Positions 7,101 through 13,829 of a DNA stretch of 16,819 nt are shown piece by piece. The position numbers and the translations under genes were made by a program. This DNA comes from CAZUVM01 sp964623885. Lineage in GTDB: Bacteria > Verrucomicrobiota > Verrucomicrobiia > Limisphaerales > UBA8199. Under the pieces are notes generated by a model that ran no database searches, was not told the DNA's origin, and saw nothing but the letters and a program-made list of their open reading frames with translations. Every line of letters starts with the position of its first letter. Position 1 is the first letter of the stretch. The stretch is from contig CAZUVM010000138.1 of NCBI GenBank assembly GCA_964623885.1, forward strand, positions 1 through 16,819, given 5' to 3'.

Positions 7101-8219
7101 TTCACCCCCATTAACGGCAACATGGTGTACGACACGTATCGGTTCCGGGCGTTGCACTTTGGAGGGCAGATAAACGGGTTCAACAATATGTATGGCGGCA
7201 CTGCCGCCGGGTATTACGATTCGGCCAGCGATTCGTGGACCGTGCTGCCGGATGAAGCGCTGAGTTCGAATTTTGGCGCAAACGATTTTCTCAACGTCCC
7301 CGGCCTCGTCAGCAAACTCAGCTCGCAAGCCGCCCCGGTCTCGCAATACCTGTGGACCAACTTCGCCGCAATCGATCGACAAACGTTGACCAATTCCGGC
7401 GTGGCGATCGCTCAAAAACAAAACACGCTGGCGTTCGCGCTCAATAACATCATCAGCAACAACATTGTCTATGATGGAAACCGTTTTGCCGGTGTCGCGC
7501 TCTCGCCTGAAACAGTCGTTTTCCACAACCTCAATCCCGCCGCCGAAGACTTGATCCGCCTCAATCGCTTGCTCATCGAAGATGCTTACCCGGCGGAATT
7601 GGCGCGCAGTCCGTCCTTCCCAACGGGCCGCGATCAATTTGCGATGGCTTTCGATTCGGCACGCCGCGCGGCGGTGGTGATGGGCGGATTCTACAACGGC
7701 CCCGGTCTAAATCCGCTCAACGGCAGCGACACGTGGGAGCTGATGTATCTCGATACGCCGCTGATCAACGATCAACCGCCCAGCCAATATTGCGCCCCGG
7801 GTGACACCGCCGTTTTTAAAGTGAACGCGATTGCGCCCTACGGCAGCACCTTGACGTATCAATGGTATTTTGGCGCGATCCCTTTGAACGAGAGCGGCCG
7901 GATTTCCGGAACTCACTCACCGACGCTGCGGGTTGCCAACGTCACCCCGGCCGACGCCGGACAATACCAGGCGCTGATTTCCGCCGCGTGCGGCACTATT
8001 TACACCACCCCGGCGATACTGACGACCGATCCCCGATTGCAAATCTTTACCCCAGAGCTGGGCTCCGCACAGTTGGTCTGGTCGGCGGCCAATCTAGTCC
8101 TGCAACAAGCCGATTTTCCTGGTGGTCCCTGGACCACCGTCCCCGGCGCGACCAGTCCATTCGACCTGTCGCTTCAAGGTCCGAGCACATTCTTCCGTCT
8201 GGCCCTGCCGGGTCCCTGA
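4176..8219 (+). CDS. Giant secreted kelch-propeller/Ig-like modular protein, copy 1
   Basis: This 1347-residue protein has a signal peptide (hydrophobic core about 25-43, likely cleavage after V-Y-A48). Kelch-type blades (A-M-x-Y-D-x-x-R-G-V-x-V-x-x-G-G ... D-T-W-E) fill about residues 74-452, with clear copies near 74, 125, 187, 344 and 405. Next come an Ig-like domain (457-540; Q-W-Y-H-N-G and N-A-G-N-Y-V), a cysteine-containing module of about 100 residues (542-643), a second Ig-like domain with four Cys (643-735), a second kelch propeller (736-1193) interrupted by a helical insert (1026-1152), a third Ig-like domain (about 1197-1285), and a tail with V-P-G-A-T-S-P-F and F-F-R-L. No transmembrane anchor or LPXTG-like signal is seen. 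Such architecture fits a secreted or surface adhesin, carbohydrate-binding or matrix protein; no catalytic residues are recognisable. ATG 4176 is the first start after an in-frame TGA at 4164, and has no usable ribosome binding site. The neighbouring gene is a paralogue, 27 bp downstream. Confidence 0.9.
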   Translation: MHFGLPRRFCPETSAPRLRSASRSGLLTYLFCLGPLALLGVLQFRVYAQDCTYWVCRFNGQPGNGVGSPGQRVHHAMAYDPDRGVTVFFGGEIGTSGSEQYFNDTWEYDGTNAWHQINVPGAKPAGRSFHAMVYDRARHYVLLHGGQSGGNSYNDTWAYTSDGTNGTWAPLPTHVESAYCMELPKLAGHAMIYDSVRNLSLMVGGYDGIYTDNQQKQETSAILQNGAVIGCNFAPATVTYVWNGDNWYGYDFGLPGYWPYVDEIWYFGGGSYHFAAYGIAAAFDDYHGIALGLGGYTQAYEKTQLPSGYFTYVPDTNCYLHCTSSDGTTGWEYNPDTSMPPPLAEASLAYDSQRHHFALVGGVNVDATDAAYDYVYTGNRTNRSGIWSSLPSIPANPLNGASSARAGAAMVYDSRRGVFVLMGGAGAGAEVDIPLDVPRGPGSRFSDTWELVVSGAGIVASSQGEFDHCVGDAEILSVTPSGLNATIQWYHNGVAIPDATHELLVLNNLAVTNAGNYVARVQNDCGYADTPKTYLRVDQPITLFRQALFPNCSSTCIGSNVTIFPPLPVYTGIDLNTHLQKNIGSGEFPYWVDVRVDTPSAPTNFVFTGVDKSFSGDYRFYIDGSACPGIIASAVNHIQVGFDITSQPQSLSNVRPCSTVSFSVAATGGCSLTYQWYSDGSILSDNGHVTGTHSPTLTITGVHYDDEGNYFCLVSDPTQCQEFLWTTEASLKLTLPQWVLRTTKGPLPRYNNAMAYDSQRGVTVMYGGGVAVENTGYLGYGEVWEWDGAKWRQRTTYDWTKVWHQDINGYWVQNFTNTPAARMQHALTYDSRRGRIVMFGGRGAVATNIFSDITFGDTWEWDGTRWYLGATNGPEPRYGGHMGYDAVRGIAILYGGFGVPANEIWEWNGTSWTSIIYTNGPVNHYNEYACPVFDTYLKTLFVGPTDDGSGYNHFYWTWDGHDWHSRALGFLFGSNFTPINGNMVYDTYRFRALHFGGQINGFNNMYGGTAAGYYDSASDSWTVLPDEALSSNFGANDFLNVPGLVSKLSSQAAPVSQYLWTNFAAIDRQTLTNSGVAIAQKQNTLAFALNNIISNNIVYDGNRFAGVALSPETVVFHNLNPAAEDLIRLNRLLIEDAYPAELARSPSFPTGRDQFAMAFDSARRAAVVMGGFYNGPGLNPLNGSDTWELMYLDTPLINDQPPSQYCAPGDTAVFKVNAIAPYGSTLTYQWYFGAIPLNESGRISGTHSPTLRVANVTPADAGQYQALISAACGTIYTTPAILTTDPRLQIFTPELGSAQLVWSAANLVLQQADFPGGPWTTVPGATSPFDLSLQGPSTFFRLALPGP

Positions 8220-8246
8220 GCAATGGCGCCGGGCAATTCTTTTATT

Positions 8247-11200
8247 ATGAAAAAGTGTCTTTGGCCGGGAGCTTGCTTCCGAACAGTCCCGGCGGCTGCC
8301 GTTGTTTCTCTGGCCTTGTCCACTCCAGCGATGGCCCAGTGTGTCCACGTCCAAAACGTCAGCAGCACGATCACTGGCCAGGCGCCGTATGACGGCAGAA
8401 TGATTTATCACGCTGCCACAGGAAAAATGGTATCTCTGGTCGAAGACCGCATTGATGAATCCCCTGGCGGCTGGGTTTATGATGGTACTGGCTGGACGGC
8501 GTTACCGGATCCACCGTTTCAAGTTCGCATAACGTTTGCTTGGATTTACGACAGCACCCGCAATGTCGGTCTGCTTTTTGGCGCGCCGGATTTCCCGGCG
8601 GATGCACTGCCGGAACTTTGGGCTTATGACGGCAATCAATGGCGGCAATTGACCTGGACCGGGCCATCCCCGCCGGAGATCGGCGGCGGGCCTTGGGGCG
8701 CGTTTGATCCAAATCGTGGACGCGCCATCTTCTTTTACGAAGGAACCGGACCGTCCACCGATTTCCAGACTTGGGAATGGACCGGCTCGGGGTGGGAACA
8801 AGGCCCTTCTTTCAGTACCCTGAATCCTCCCGACGATTTTATTTTTGACGCGGCGCACAATGTCGGATTTGTAACCGGAGAAGATCCTGTCCAGAACGAG
8901 GAGGTCTGGTACTATCGCCCTGGCATCACCGCGGCCGATGGGAGTTGGGAACGGCAAACGCTCCCCGGTAATCCGGTAACCGCACTATCCGGAGCCACTC
9001 TGGCCTATGATCCTTACCGCCAGCGTATCTTGCGCTGTTGCGGCCATTATGCCCAGCGCGTGGGTCATCCGGAAGACATCTACCACAGTTACCAGGGGGT
9101 AGACATTTGGGACTTTGGACAAACGAACTGGGATCGGGCCACCGAATACTCACTTCCCGACCCGAACGATGAACGAGCGGGCGCTCTGGCGGCTTACGAC
9201 CTGAATCGCGATTTGTTGGTCCTTGCCGGGGGAATTTGGTTTCAACCGGATTCAGATAACCAGCCAAAGCCAATATATTTTCACGACACTTGGGAATCGA
9301 GCACGGACGAACCGGGAATTGTTTCCTCGTCGAGTGGATCCCAGTCCGATTGCCTCGGCGGCACCGCTGTGTTCTCTGTCACGCCGGCCGGTAGCGTTTA
9401 CCAGATACAATGGTTCCACAATGGCAACGCCATTTCTGGCGCAGTGAACCCAATACTGGCACTCCACAACCTGACAACAGATGACGCCGGCAATTACGTC
9501 GCGCAGGTCTATAATGATTGTGGGTACCTGAACACTCCGAAAACGCATTTGCGCGTGGACCCGCCAACCACGCTCTTCCGCCAGGCGCTGTTCCCGAATT
9601 GCTCACAAACATGCATCGGTAACACCATCACCATAAACCCGCCGCTGCCGGTATACACCGGCGTCGACCTAAACACTCACCTCCAAAAAAACATCGGGAG
9701 CTTCGAATTTGTCAAGTGGGTGGACGTGCGCGTGGATACCCCCGCGGCGCCCGCGAACTTTATCTTCACCAACGTGGATGAGAGCTTCAGCGGGGACTAC
9801 CGGTTTTACATCGATGGCTCCGCCTGCCCCGGCATCGTCGCCAGCGCCATTAATCACATTCAGGTCGGATTCCAAATCACTTCCCAACCGCAGAGCCTGA
9901 GCAACGTCCGCCCGTGCTCCACCATAACGTTTTCCTTCATCACGAGCGGCGGGTGCGGATTGACGTATCGCTGGTTTAGCTCGGTTTACGGATATTTGTC
10001 CGATAATGGACATTTTATCGGCACACACACACCTGTCCTGACCATCGACGGCGTGCATTACGACGACGAAGGAACTTACCAGTGCGTTGTGGTCGACACC
10101 GCCCAGTGCAACAACTCCCTCGGCACCTCACCCGCCAGCCTGAAACTCACCATGCCGCAATGGGTCCTGCGCACCACCAGCGGCCCGCCATCGCGCCGGG
10201 CCAATGCGATGGTTTATGACAGCGCACGGGGTGTGTCCGTGCTGTACGGCGGCGGACTGCTGGTTCCGAACGTCGGTTACCGGGGTTTTGGCGAGGTTTG
10301 GGAATGGGATGGCTCGCGTTGGCGGCAACGGACGACTTACAATTGGACCAATGCGTGGCATCAGGATTCACAAGGATATTGGCGCCCCAACTATGGCGAT
10401 ACACCTGCCGCGCGCATGCAGCACGCCATGGCCTATGACAGCCGCCGTGGACGGGTGGTGATGTTCGGCGGACGCGGCGGACCGGATGGCATTTACGGCG
10501 ATTATCAATTCGATGACACTTGGGAGTGGGACGGCACGCGATGGTATTTCTGCACTACCAACGGGCCCTCCTCCCGTTTCGATCATCACATGGGCTACGA
10601 CCCGGTGCGCGGAGTGACGGTGCTCTATGGCGGTGCGGGCGCCACCGAGAGCGCGCTTTGGGAGTGGAACGGAACCAATTGGACCTCCATTTACCCAACC
10701 AACGGACCCTCCGTTTCACCGTATACGAGTTATGCGCAGGACGATGCCTGCCTGGTGTTTGACACCGATTCGCAGACCCTCTTTGCCGGCGCCATGACGG
10801 ACGGTTCTTTCGTGGATCGCTATTTTACTTGGGATGGACACGACTGGTACGAACGCTCTCCGGGATTTCTCTATTACAATTATCTGACTCCCGCCTATGG
10901 GAACATGGTCTATGACACTTATCGTCACCGGTCGCTGCGTTTCGGCGGGCAATATAATTACAATGCAAGTTATGGCTCCAGCTACGCCGGTTATTATGAT
11001 CCGGCGACCGATAGCTGGTCCGCTCTGGCGGGAGACCTGAACGATTTGCGCCTGCAGGAGATAGTAACTTCCCTTTTTGCTCCGACCGATTTCCTTAATG
11101 TCACGAATCTGATCGCGAAATTGAGCGCCCAGTCGGATCCCGTTTCACAATATCTTTGGAGCGAATTCGCCACCACCGACCAGCAAACGCTCACCAATTC

Positions 11201-12035
11201 CGGCGTCAGTCCCGATCAGAAACAGAACACCTTGGCCGGCGCGCTTAACAACCTCATCACCAATAACGTTGTTTACGACCCAACCCGTTTCGCCGCAGTT
11301 CCACTTTCGACAGAAACGGCGGTGTTCCGCAACGTCAACCCAGCCGTTGAAGACATTGTGCGCTTCAATCGCTTGTTGTTGGAAGACGCCTATCCGGCCG
11401 ACATCGCTCGCAGTCTTTCGACTCCGACTGGGCGCATGCAGTTCGGCATGGCCTTCGACTCCGGCCGACGCTGCGCGGTCGTGATGGGCGGTTTGTATGG
11501 CGGAAATTGGGACCTCAACCCGCTCAACGGAAGCGACACCTGGGAGTTAATGTACCTCGATACTCCGCTGATCAACGTTCAACCCGCCAGCCAATATCGT
11601 GCCGCGGGTGACACCGCCGCATTCAATGTCAATGCCGTGGCTCCCTATGGCAGCACGCTGAGCTACCAATGGTATTCTGGCGCTGTGCCGTTAACCGATG
11701 GCGGTAGAATTTCCGGCGCGCATTCGCCTACCCTCCGGATCGCCAACGTCAATGCCGGCGATGCGGGCCAATACCAGGCGCTCATCTCGGCAGCCTGCGG
11801 CTCCATGTATTCAGTGCCGGCGATTTTGACAACCGATCCGAGCCTGCAAATATTCTCCGCGCAGCAAGGTGCAGCGCAATTAGTCTGGGCGGCGGCCAAT
11901 CTCGTTTTGGAACAAGCCGATCAGCTTAGCGGGCCCTGGTCGGCCGTCCCTGGCGCGAGCAGCCCGTTCGATCTGACCTTGAGCGGTGCGGGAAAATTCT
12001 TCCGCCTCAACACCAATTCGCCGGCAGGGCCGTGA
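8247..12035 (+). CDS. Giant secreted kelch-propeller/Ig-like modular protein, copy 2
   Basis: This 1262-residue tandem paralogue of the preceding gene was given the ATG at 8247 because it yields a textbook signal peptide (M-K-K, hydrophobic core, A-M-A30 cleavage before Q-C-V-H-V); the in-frame ATG at 8223 would add eight residues. The order is: diverged N-terminal kelch-like propeller (about 40-350), Ig-like domain (357-438), cysteine-rich module (441-540), Ig-like domain with four Cys (543-637), second propeller (637-1105) with helical insert (930-1062), Ig-like domain (1108-1202), and a tail containing V-P-G-A-S-S-P-F and F-F-R-L. From the first Ig domain onward it aligns with copy 1 almost without gaps; the N-terminal propeller does not align well. 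Two local oddities are Cys264-Cys265 where a blade normally has Gly-Gly, and loss of one Cys in the last Ig domain (Q-Y-R-A instead of Q-Y-C-A). It is probably co-transcribed with copy 1 and ends before a strong terminator. Function is unknown; surface adhesion or ligand binding is an inference. Confidence 0.9.
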   Translation: MKKCLWPGACFRTVPAAAVVSLALSTPAMAQCVHVQNVSSTITGQAPYDGRMIYHAATGKMVSLVEDRIDESPGGWVYDGTGWTALPDPPFQVRITFAWIYDSTRNVGLLFGAPDFPADALPELWAYDGNQWRQLTWTGPSPPEIGGGPWGAFDPNRGRAIFFYEGTGPSTDFQTWEWTGSGWEQGPSFSTLNPPDDFIFDAAHNVGFVTGEDPVQNEEVWYYRPGITAADGSWERQTLPGNPVTALSGATLAYDPYRQRILRCCGHYAQRVGHPEDIYHSYQGVDIWDFGQTNWDRATEYSLPDPNDERAGALAAYDLNRDLLVLAGGIWFQPDSDNQPKPIYFHDTWESSTDEPGIVSSSSGSQSDCLGGTAVFSVTPAGSVYQIQWFHNGNAISGAVNPILALHNLTTDDAGNYVAQVYNDCGYLNTPKTHLRVDPPTTLFRQALFPNCSQTCIGNTITINPPLPVYTGVDLNTHLQKNIGSFEFVKWVDVRVDTPAAPANFIFTNVDESFSGDYRFYIDGSACPGIVASAINHIQVGFQITSQPQSLSNVRPCSTITFSFITSGGCGLTYRWFSSVYGYLSDNGHFIGTHTPVLTIDGVHYDDEGTYQCVVVDTAQCNNSLGTSPASLKLTMPQWVLRTTSGPPSRRANAMVYDSARGVSVLYGGGLLVPNVGYRGFGEVWEWDGSRWRQRTTYNWTNAWHQDSQGYWRPNYGDTPAARMQHAMAYDSRRGRVVMFGGRGGPDGIYGDYQFDDTWEWDGTRWYFCTTNGPSSRFDHHMGYDPVRGVTVLYGGAGATESALWEWNGTNWTSIYPTNGPSVSPYTSYAQDDACLVFDTDSQTLFAGAMTDGSFVDRYFTWDGHDWYERSPGFLYYNYLTPAYGNMVYDTYRHRSLRFGGQYNYNASYGSSYAGYYDPATDSWSALAGDLNDLRLQEIVTSLFAPTDFLNVTNLIAKLSAQSDPVSQYLWSEFATTDQQTLTNSGVSPDQKQNTLAGALNNLITNNVVYDPTRFAAVPLSTETAVFRNVNPAVEDIVRFNRLLLEDAYPADIARSLSTPTGRMQFGMAFDSGRRCAVVMGGLYGGNWDLNPLNGSDTWELMYLDTPLINVQPASQYRAAGDTAAFNVNAVAPYGSTLSYQWYSGAVPLTDGGRISGAHSPTLRIANVNAGDAGQYQALISAACGSMYSVPAILTTDPSLQIFSAQQGAAQLVWAAANLVLEQADQLSGPWSAVPGASSPFDLTLSGAGKFFRLNTNSPAGP

Positions 12036-12117
12036 CAATGGCTTGAGAAATCAAGATCTTATACTGGATTCTCGACCCCATTCGCTTTGAGTCCACTGCA
12101 GGCCTCATGGAGAAAAT

Positions 12118-12154
12118 AAGACCCCACAGTCGGTACCGCTTCCTGTGGGGTCTT
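12118..12154. terminator. Bidirectional intrinsic terminator
   Basis: AAGACCCCACAG (12118-12129) and CTGTGGGGTCTT (12143-12154) form a perfect 12-bp GC-rich stem around a 13-nt loop. On the plus strand the stem runs into TTTT (12153-12156). On the minus strand it is followed by TATTTTCT, a looser T-rich run. It lies 82 bp after the stop of the second kelch/Ig gene and 19 bp beyond the stop of the convergent NTF2-like gene, so it can end transcription from both sides. The loop contains the 8-bp palindrome CGGTACCG. Confidence 0.88.
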
Positions 12155-12173
12155 TTGTGCAGGCGAGCTCTGT

Positions 12174-12728
12174 TTAGAGCGGCGCTGCGGCGCCATTCAT
12201 GTGCCACAGCATCCATTTGCCATTGATCTTCTTAACCGTGCCATAAAGGCTCCGGTCGGCGCGCAGCACGTAAGGGCTCACCGAAGGATCCGCGTAATGA
12301 CATTCGAAATAGATGTCCGCGGTATCGCCGTGAATGTCGGCGGAAATCTTGAACGCGGCGGTGAGTCCTACCCAATAATGGGTAAACGCGCCGCCGGAGG
12401 AAAACACCGCCCGGACGGCATCCTTCCCGACCAGAGTTGTTCCGCCGCTGGTGAACGTGCAATCGTCGGCCCAGAGCGCCATCATGGCGTCAATGTCGCC
12501 GCCGTAAGAGCCGGCCTGGTGGAATTGCACTTCGAGTTGATCGAGTTCGTAGAGTTGGGCTTTCGTTCTCACATCCGCCGCATCCTCCCCGTCGGAGTCA
12601 GCGTGCGCGCGCCCCACGAGGCCGGTGGAGGCGGCCACAATGAGGCCAACGGTTGCCGTGGCGGCCAGATACGTGCCCGCTTGCCGGGCGATCGTGCTGG
12701 AATTGAATAACGCTATCAGTTTTTTCAT
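12174..12728 (-). CDS. Exported SnoaL/NTF2-like fold protein
   Basis: The 184-residue product starts M-K-K-L and has a long hydrophobic segment (about 17-38) ending G-R-A-H-A, with likely signal-peptidase cleavage after Ala43. The mature 140 residues show the plan of the SnoaL/NTF2-like (DUF4440-type) cone fold: an N-terminal helix, D-I-D-A-M-M-A-L-W-A-D-D-C-T-F (79-93), a G-K-D-A-V-R-A-V-F helix (101-109), and C-terminal strands with Y-F-E-C-H-Y, L-Y-G-T-V-K-K-I-N-G-K-W-M-L-W-H-M. Members bind small hydrophobic ligands or act as isomerases, cyclases or dehydratases, while many exported ones are uncharacterised. No catalytic assignment is possible here. No Shine-Dalgarno is visible; the leader is A/C-rich (ACAAACCAATAAAGACCT). 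It converges with the kelch/Ig pair across the shared terminator and diverges from the sigma-factor gene across a structured intergenic region. Confidence 0.85.
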   Translation of the reverse strand: MKKLIALFNSSTIARQAGTYLAATATVGLIVAASTGLVGRAHADSDGEDAADVRTKAQLYELDQLEVQFHQAGSYGGDIDAMMALWADDCTFTSGGTTLVGKDAVRAVFSSGGAFTHYWVGLTAAFKISADIHGDTADIYFECHYADPSVSPYVLRADRSLYGTVKKINGKWMLWHMNGAAAPL

Positions 12729-12802
12729 AGGTCTTTATTGGTTTGTTCGTTGATGTTTTGGTTTCGTTTGCGAGTGGCCTGGGCGCTGCCCGGATCCACT
12801 CA

Positions 12803-12833
12803 TTGAACCCCGCGACAATGCCTCGGGGTTCAA
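12803..12833. repeat. Perfect 10-bp inverted repeat (hairpin 1)
   Basis: TTGAACCCCG (12803-12812) and CGGGGTTCAA (12824-12833) are exact reverse complements around an 11-nt loop. Neither strand has a T-run after the stem, so a normal intrinsic terminator is unlikely. It lies between the divergent NTF2-like and sigma-factor genes, 4 bp before a second inverted-repeat structure. It could be a dyad operator or a stem in an RNA leader; the sequence does not decide. Confidence 0.6.
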
Positions 12834-12837
12834 GGCT

Positions 12838-12920
12838 TACTTAAGCGTGTCATTAGAATGGTTACACTTGGTCTCGCCGCGCCCGGCTCATGTAACCACC
12901 GGACGGCCGGCGCTTAAGTA
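12838..12920. repeat. Nested inverted repeats (hairpin 2) upstream of the sigma-factor gene
   Basis: The outer arms TACTTAAGCG (12838-12847) and CGCTTAAGTA (12911-12920) match over 10 bp. Inside them TGGTTACA (12859-12866) and TGTAACCA (12891-12898) match over 8 bp. The unpaired stretches between outer and inner arms are 11 and 12 nt, so the two stems stack symmetrically into one long hairpin with an internal loop and a 24-nt terminal loop. Each outer arm also contains the palindrome CTTAAG. Possible roles are paired operator sites, a structured leader or a small RNA; no reading frame here looks coding. Confidence 0.55.
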
Positions 12921-12975
12921 CCGGCATGCACCTTGATTCGCGCCCCGGATTTGTCTCGCCCCAGAGTGATTTGCT

Positions 12976-13005
12976 TTGGACGACGGGGCGTTTTTGTGGT
13001 ACATT
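12976..13005 (+). promoter_or_regulatory. Possible housekeeping-type promoter of the sigma/kinase operon
   Basis: TTGGAC (12976-12981) and TACATT (13000-13005) are separated by 18 nt and resemble -35 and -10 boxes. A transcript starting near 13012 would leave a leader of about 43 nt before the ATG at 13055, which agrees with the start chosen for the sigma factor and argues against the longer frame beginning at 12926. The match to consensus is only moderate. Confidence 0.3.
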
Positions 13006-13054
13006 TTCGACAAGTTCACCACCAACCGCCATCGAACGCTGGCTATTACGGGGT

Positions 13055-13801
13055 ATGGCTTTGCTTGAACAGGACGCTGAAGACGCGCAACGGGACCATT
13101 GGTTCGGTACCACGCACTGGAGCCAGGTTTTGCGGGCTGCCCAACCCGATTCAACGGAAACGTATGAAGCGCTGACTCGACTGTGTCAGACCTACTGGTA
13201 TCCGCTCTACGCGTTTGTGCGGCGCCAGGGGCAGAGCCCGGAGGATGCCCAGGACCTCGTGCAAGGTTTTTTTGCGCGGCTGCTGGAAAAGGGTTATCTC
13301 AAGGAAGCCAACCCGGAGAAAGGCAAGTTCCGCTCATTCCTCTTAATCGCCTTGCGGCGTTTCATGGCGAACGAATGGGACCGCGCTCGGCGCCTGAAGC
13401 GAGGCGGAGGCTGTGAGATCATTTCTCTCGACCAACCGGAGACGGAACAACGCTACGCCTCCGAGCCGGTAGACGACCGGTCTCCGGAAAAGGCTTACGA
13501 TCGGCTTTGGGCGCTAACCTTGCTCGAACAGGTACTGGACCGGCTGGAAGCTGAGTTCGCCGCGACCGGCAAGGCAGCGTTTTTCGATGAGCTCAAGCTC
13601 TACCTCAATGGGGAGAACGGCCAAAGCACATATGCTGAAGTTGCTGACCGGCTGGGAATGACGGTTGCCGCCGTCAAGGTTGCGGTGCACAGGCTCAGGC
13701 AGCGCTATCGCGAGTTGTTGCGGCTGGAAATTGCGCACACTGTCGCCACTCCGGAAGCCATCGATGATGAAATCCGCGAGTTGTTCGCGGCAATCGGCTG
13801 A
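13055..13801 (+). CDS. ECF-type RNA polymerase sigma factor
   Basis: The 248-residue product begins M-A-L-L-E-Q and soon shows F-G-T-T-H-W-S-Q-V-L (residues 17-26), a conserved opening of sigma factors paired with kinases in Verrucomicrobia and Planctomycetes. Region 2 lies at about 38-115 (T-Y-W-Y-P-L-Y-A-F-V-R-R, D-A-Q-D-L-V-Q-G-F-F, G-K-F-R-S-F-L). Region 4 lies at about 185-225 (Y-A-E-V-A-D-R-L-G-M-T-V-A-A-V-K-V-A-V-H-R-L-R), a helix-turn-helix for -35 recognition. The frame stays open upstream to 12926, but those 43 residues do not resemble the family, so the ATG at 13055, preceded by a weak ACGGGGT, is preferred. The Ser/Thr kinase gene starts 28 bp after its stop, which points to one operon. 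In such pairs the kinase is thought to control the sigma factor by phosphorylation in place of a classical anti-sigma factor; no anti-sigma gene is present here. Target genes are unknown. Confidence 0.9.
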   Translation: MALLEQDAEDAQRDHWFGTTHWSQVLRAAQPDSTETYEALTRLCQTYWYPLYAFVRRQGQSPEDAQDLVQGFFARLLEKGYLKEANPEKGKFRSFLLIALRRFMANEWDRARRLKRGGGCEIISLDQPETEQRYASEPVDDRSPEKAYDRLWALTLLEQVLDRLEAEFAATGKAAFFDELKLYLNGENGQSTYAEVADRLGMTVAAVKVAVHRLRQRYRELLRLEIAHTVATPEAIDDEIRELFAAIG

Positions 13802-13829
13802 GCCCGGGTTTCGCGGGCAACAAAGAGCC

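Noticed and set aside
6654..7637. 327-residue minus-strand open frame inside the first kelch/Ig gene.
   Set aside because: It is antisense to the conserved second propeller, is rich in V, R and I as expected for such a shadow, and has no recognisable domain.
8121..8138. Near-perfect palindrome GGTGGTCC-CT-GGACCACC.
   Set aside because: It falls in codons for G-G-P-W-T-T of the conserved tail and is absent from copy 2, so it is probably a chance effect of codon choice.
8223..8246. ATG 8223 as start of the second kelch/Ig protein.
   Set aside because: It is possible, but the eight added residues precede a textbook M-K-K signal peptide at 8247, and neither start has a ribosome binding site.
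12926..13054. Longer N-terminus for the sigma factor, starting at ATG 12926.
   Set aside because: The extra 43 residues do not resemble the family's start, overlap a possible promoter, and begin right after the inverted repeats. The ATG at 13055 gives a normal-length protein.
13665..13829. Longer N-terminus for the Ser/Thr kinase overlapping the sigma gene.
   Set aside because: This part is only the sigma gene read in another frame (S-, R- and C-rich). The family's N-terminal module starts just after the ATG at 13830.
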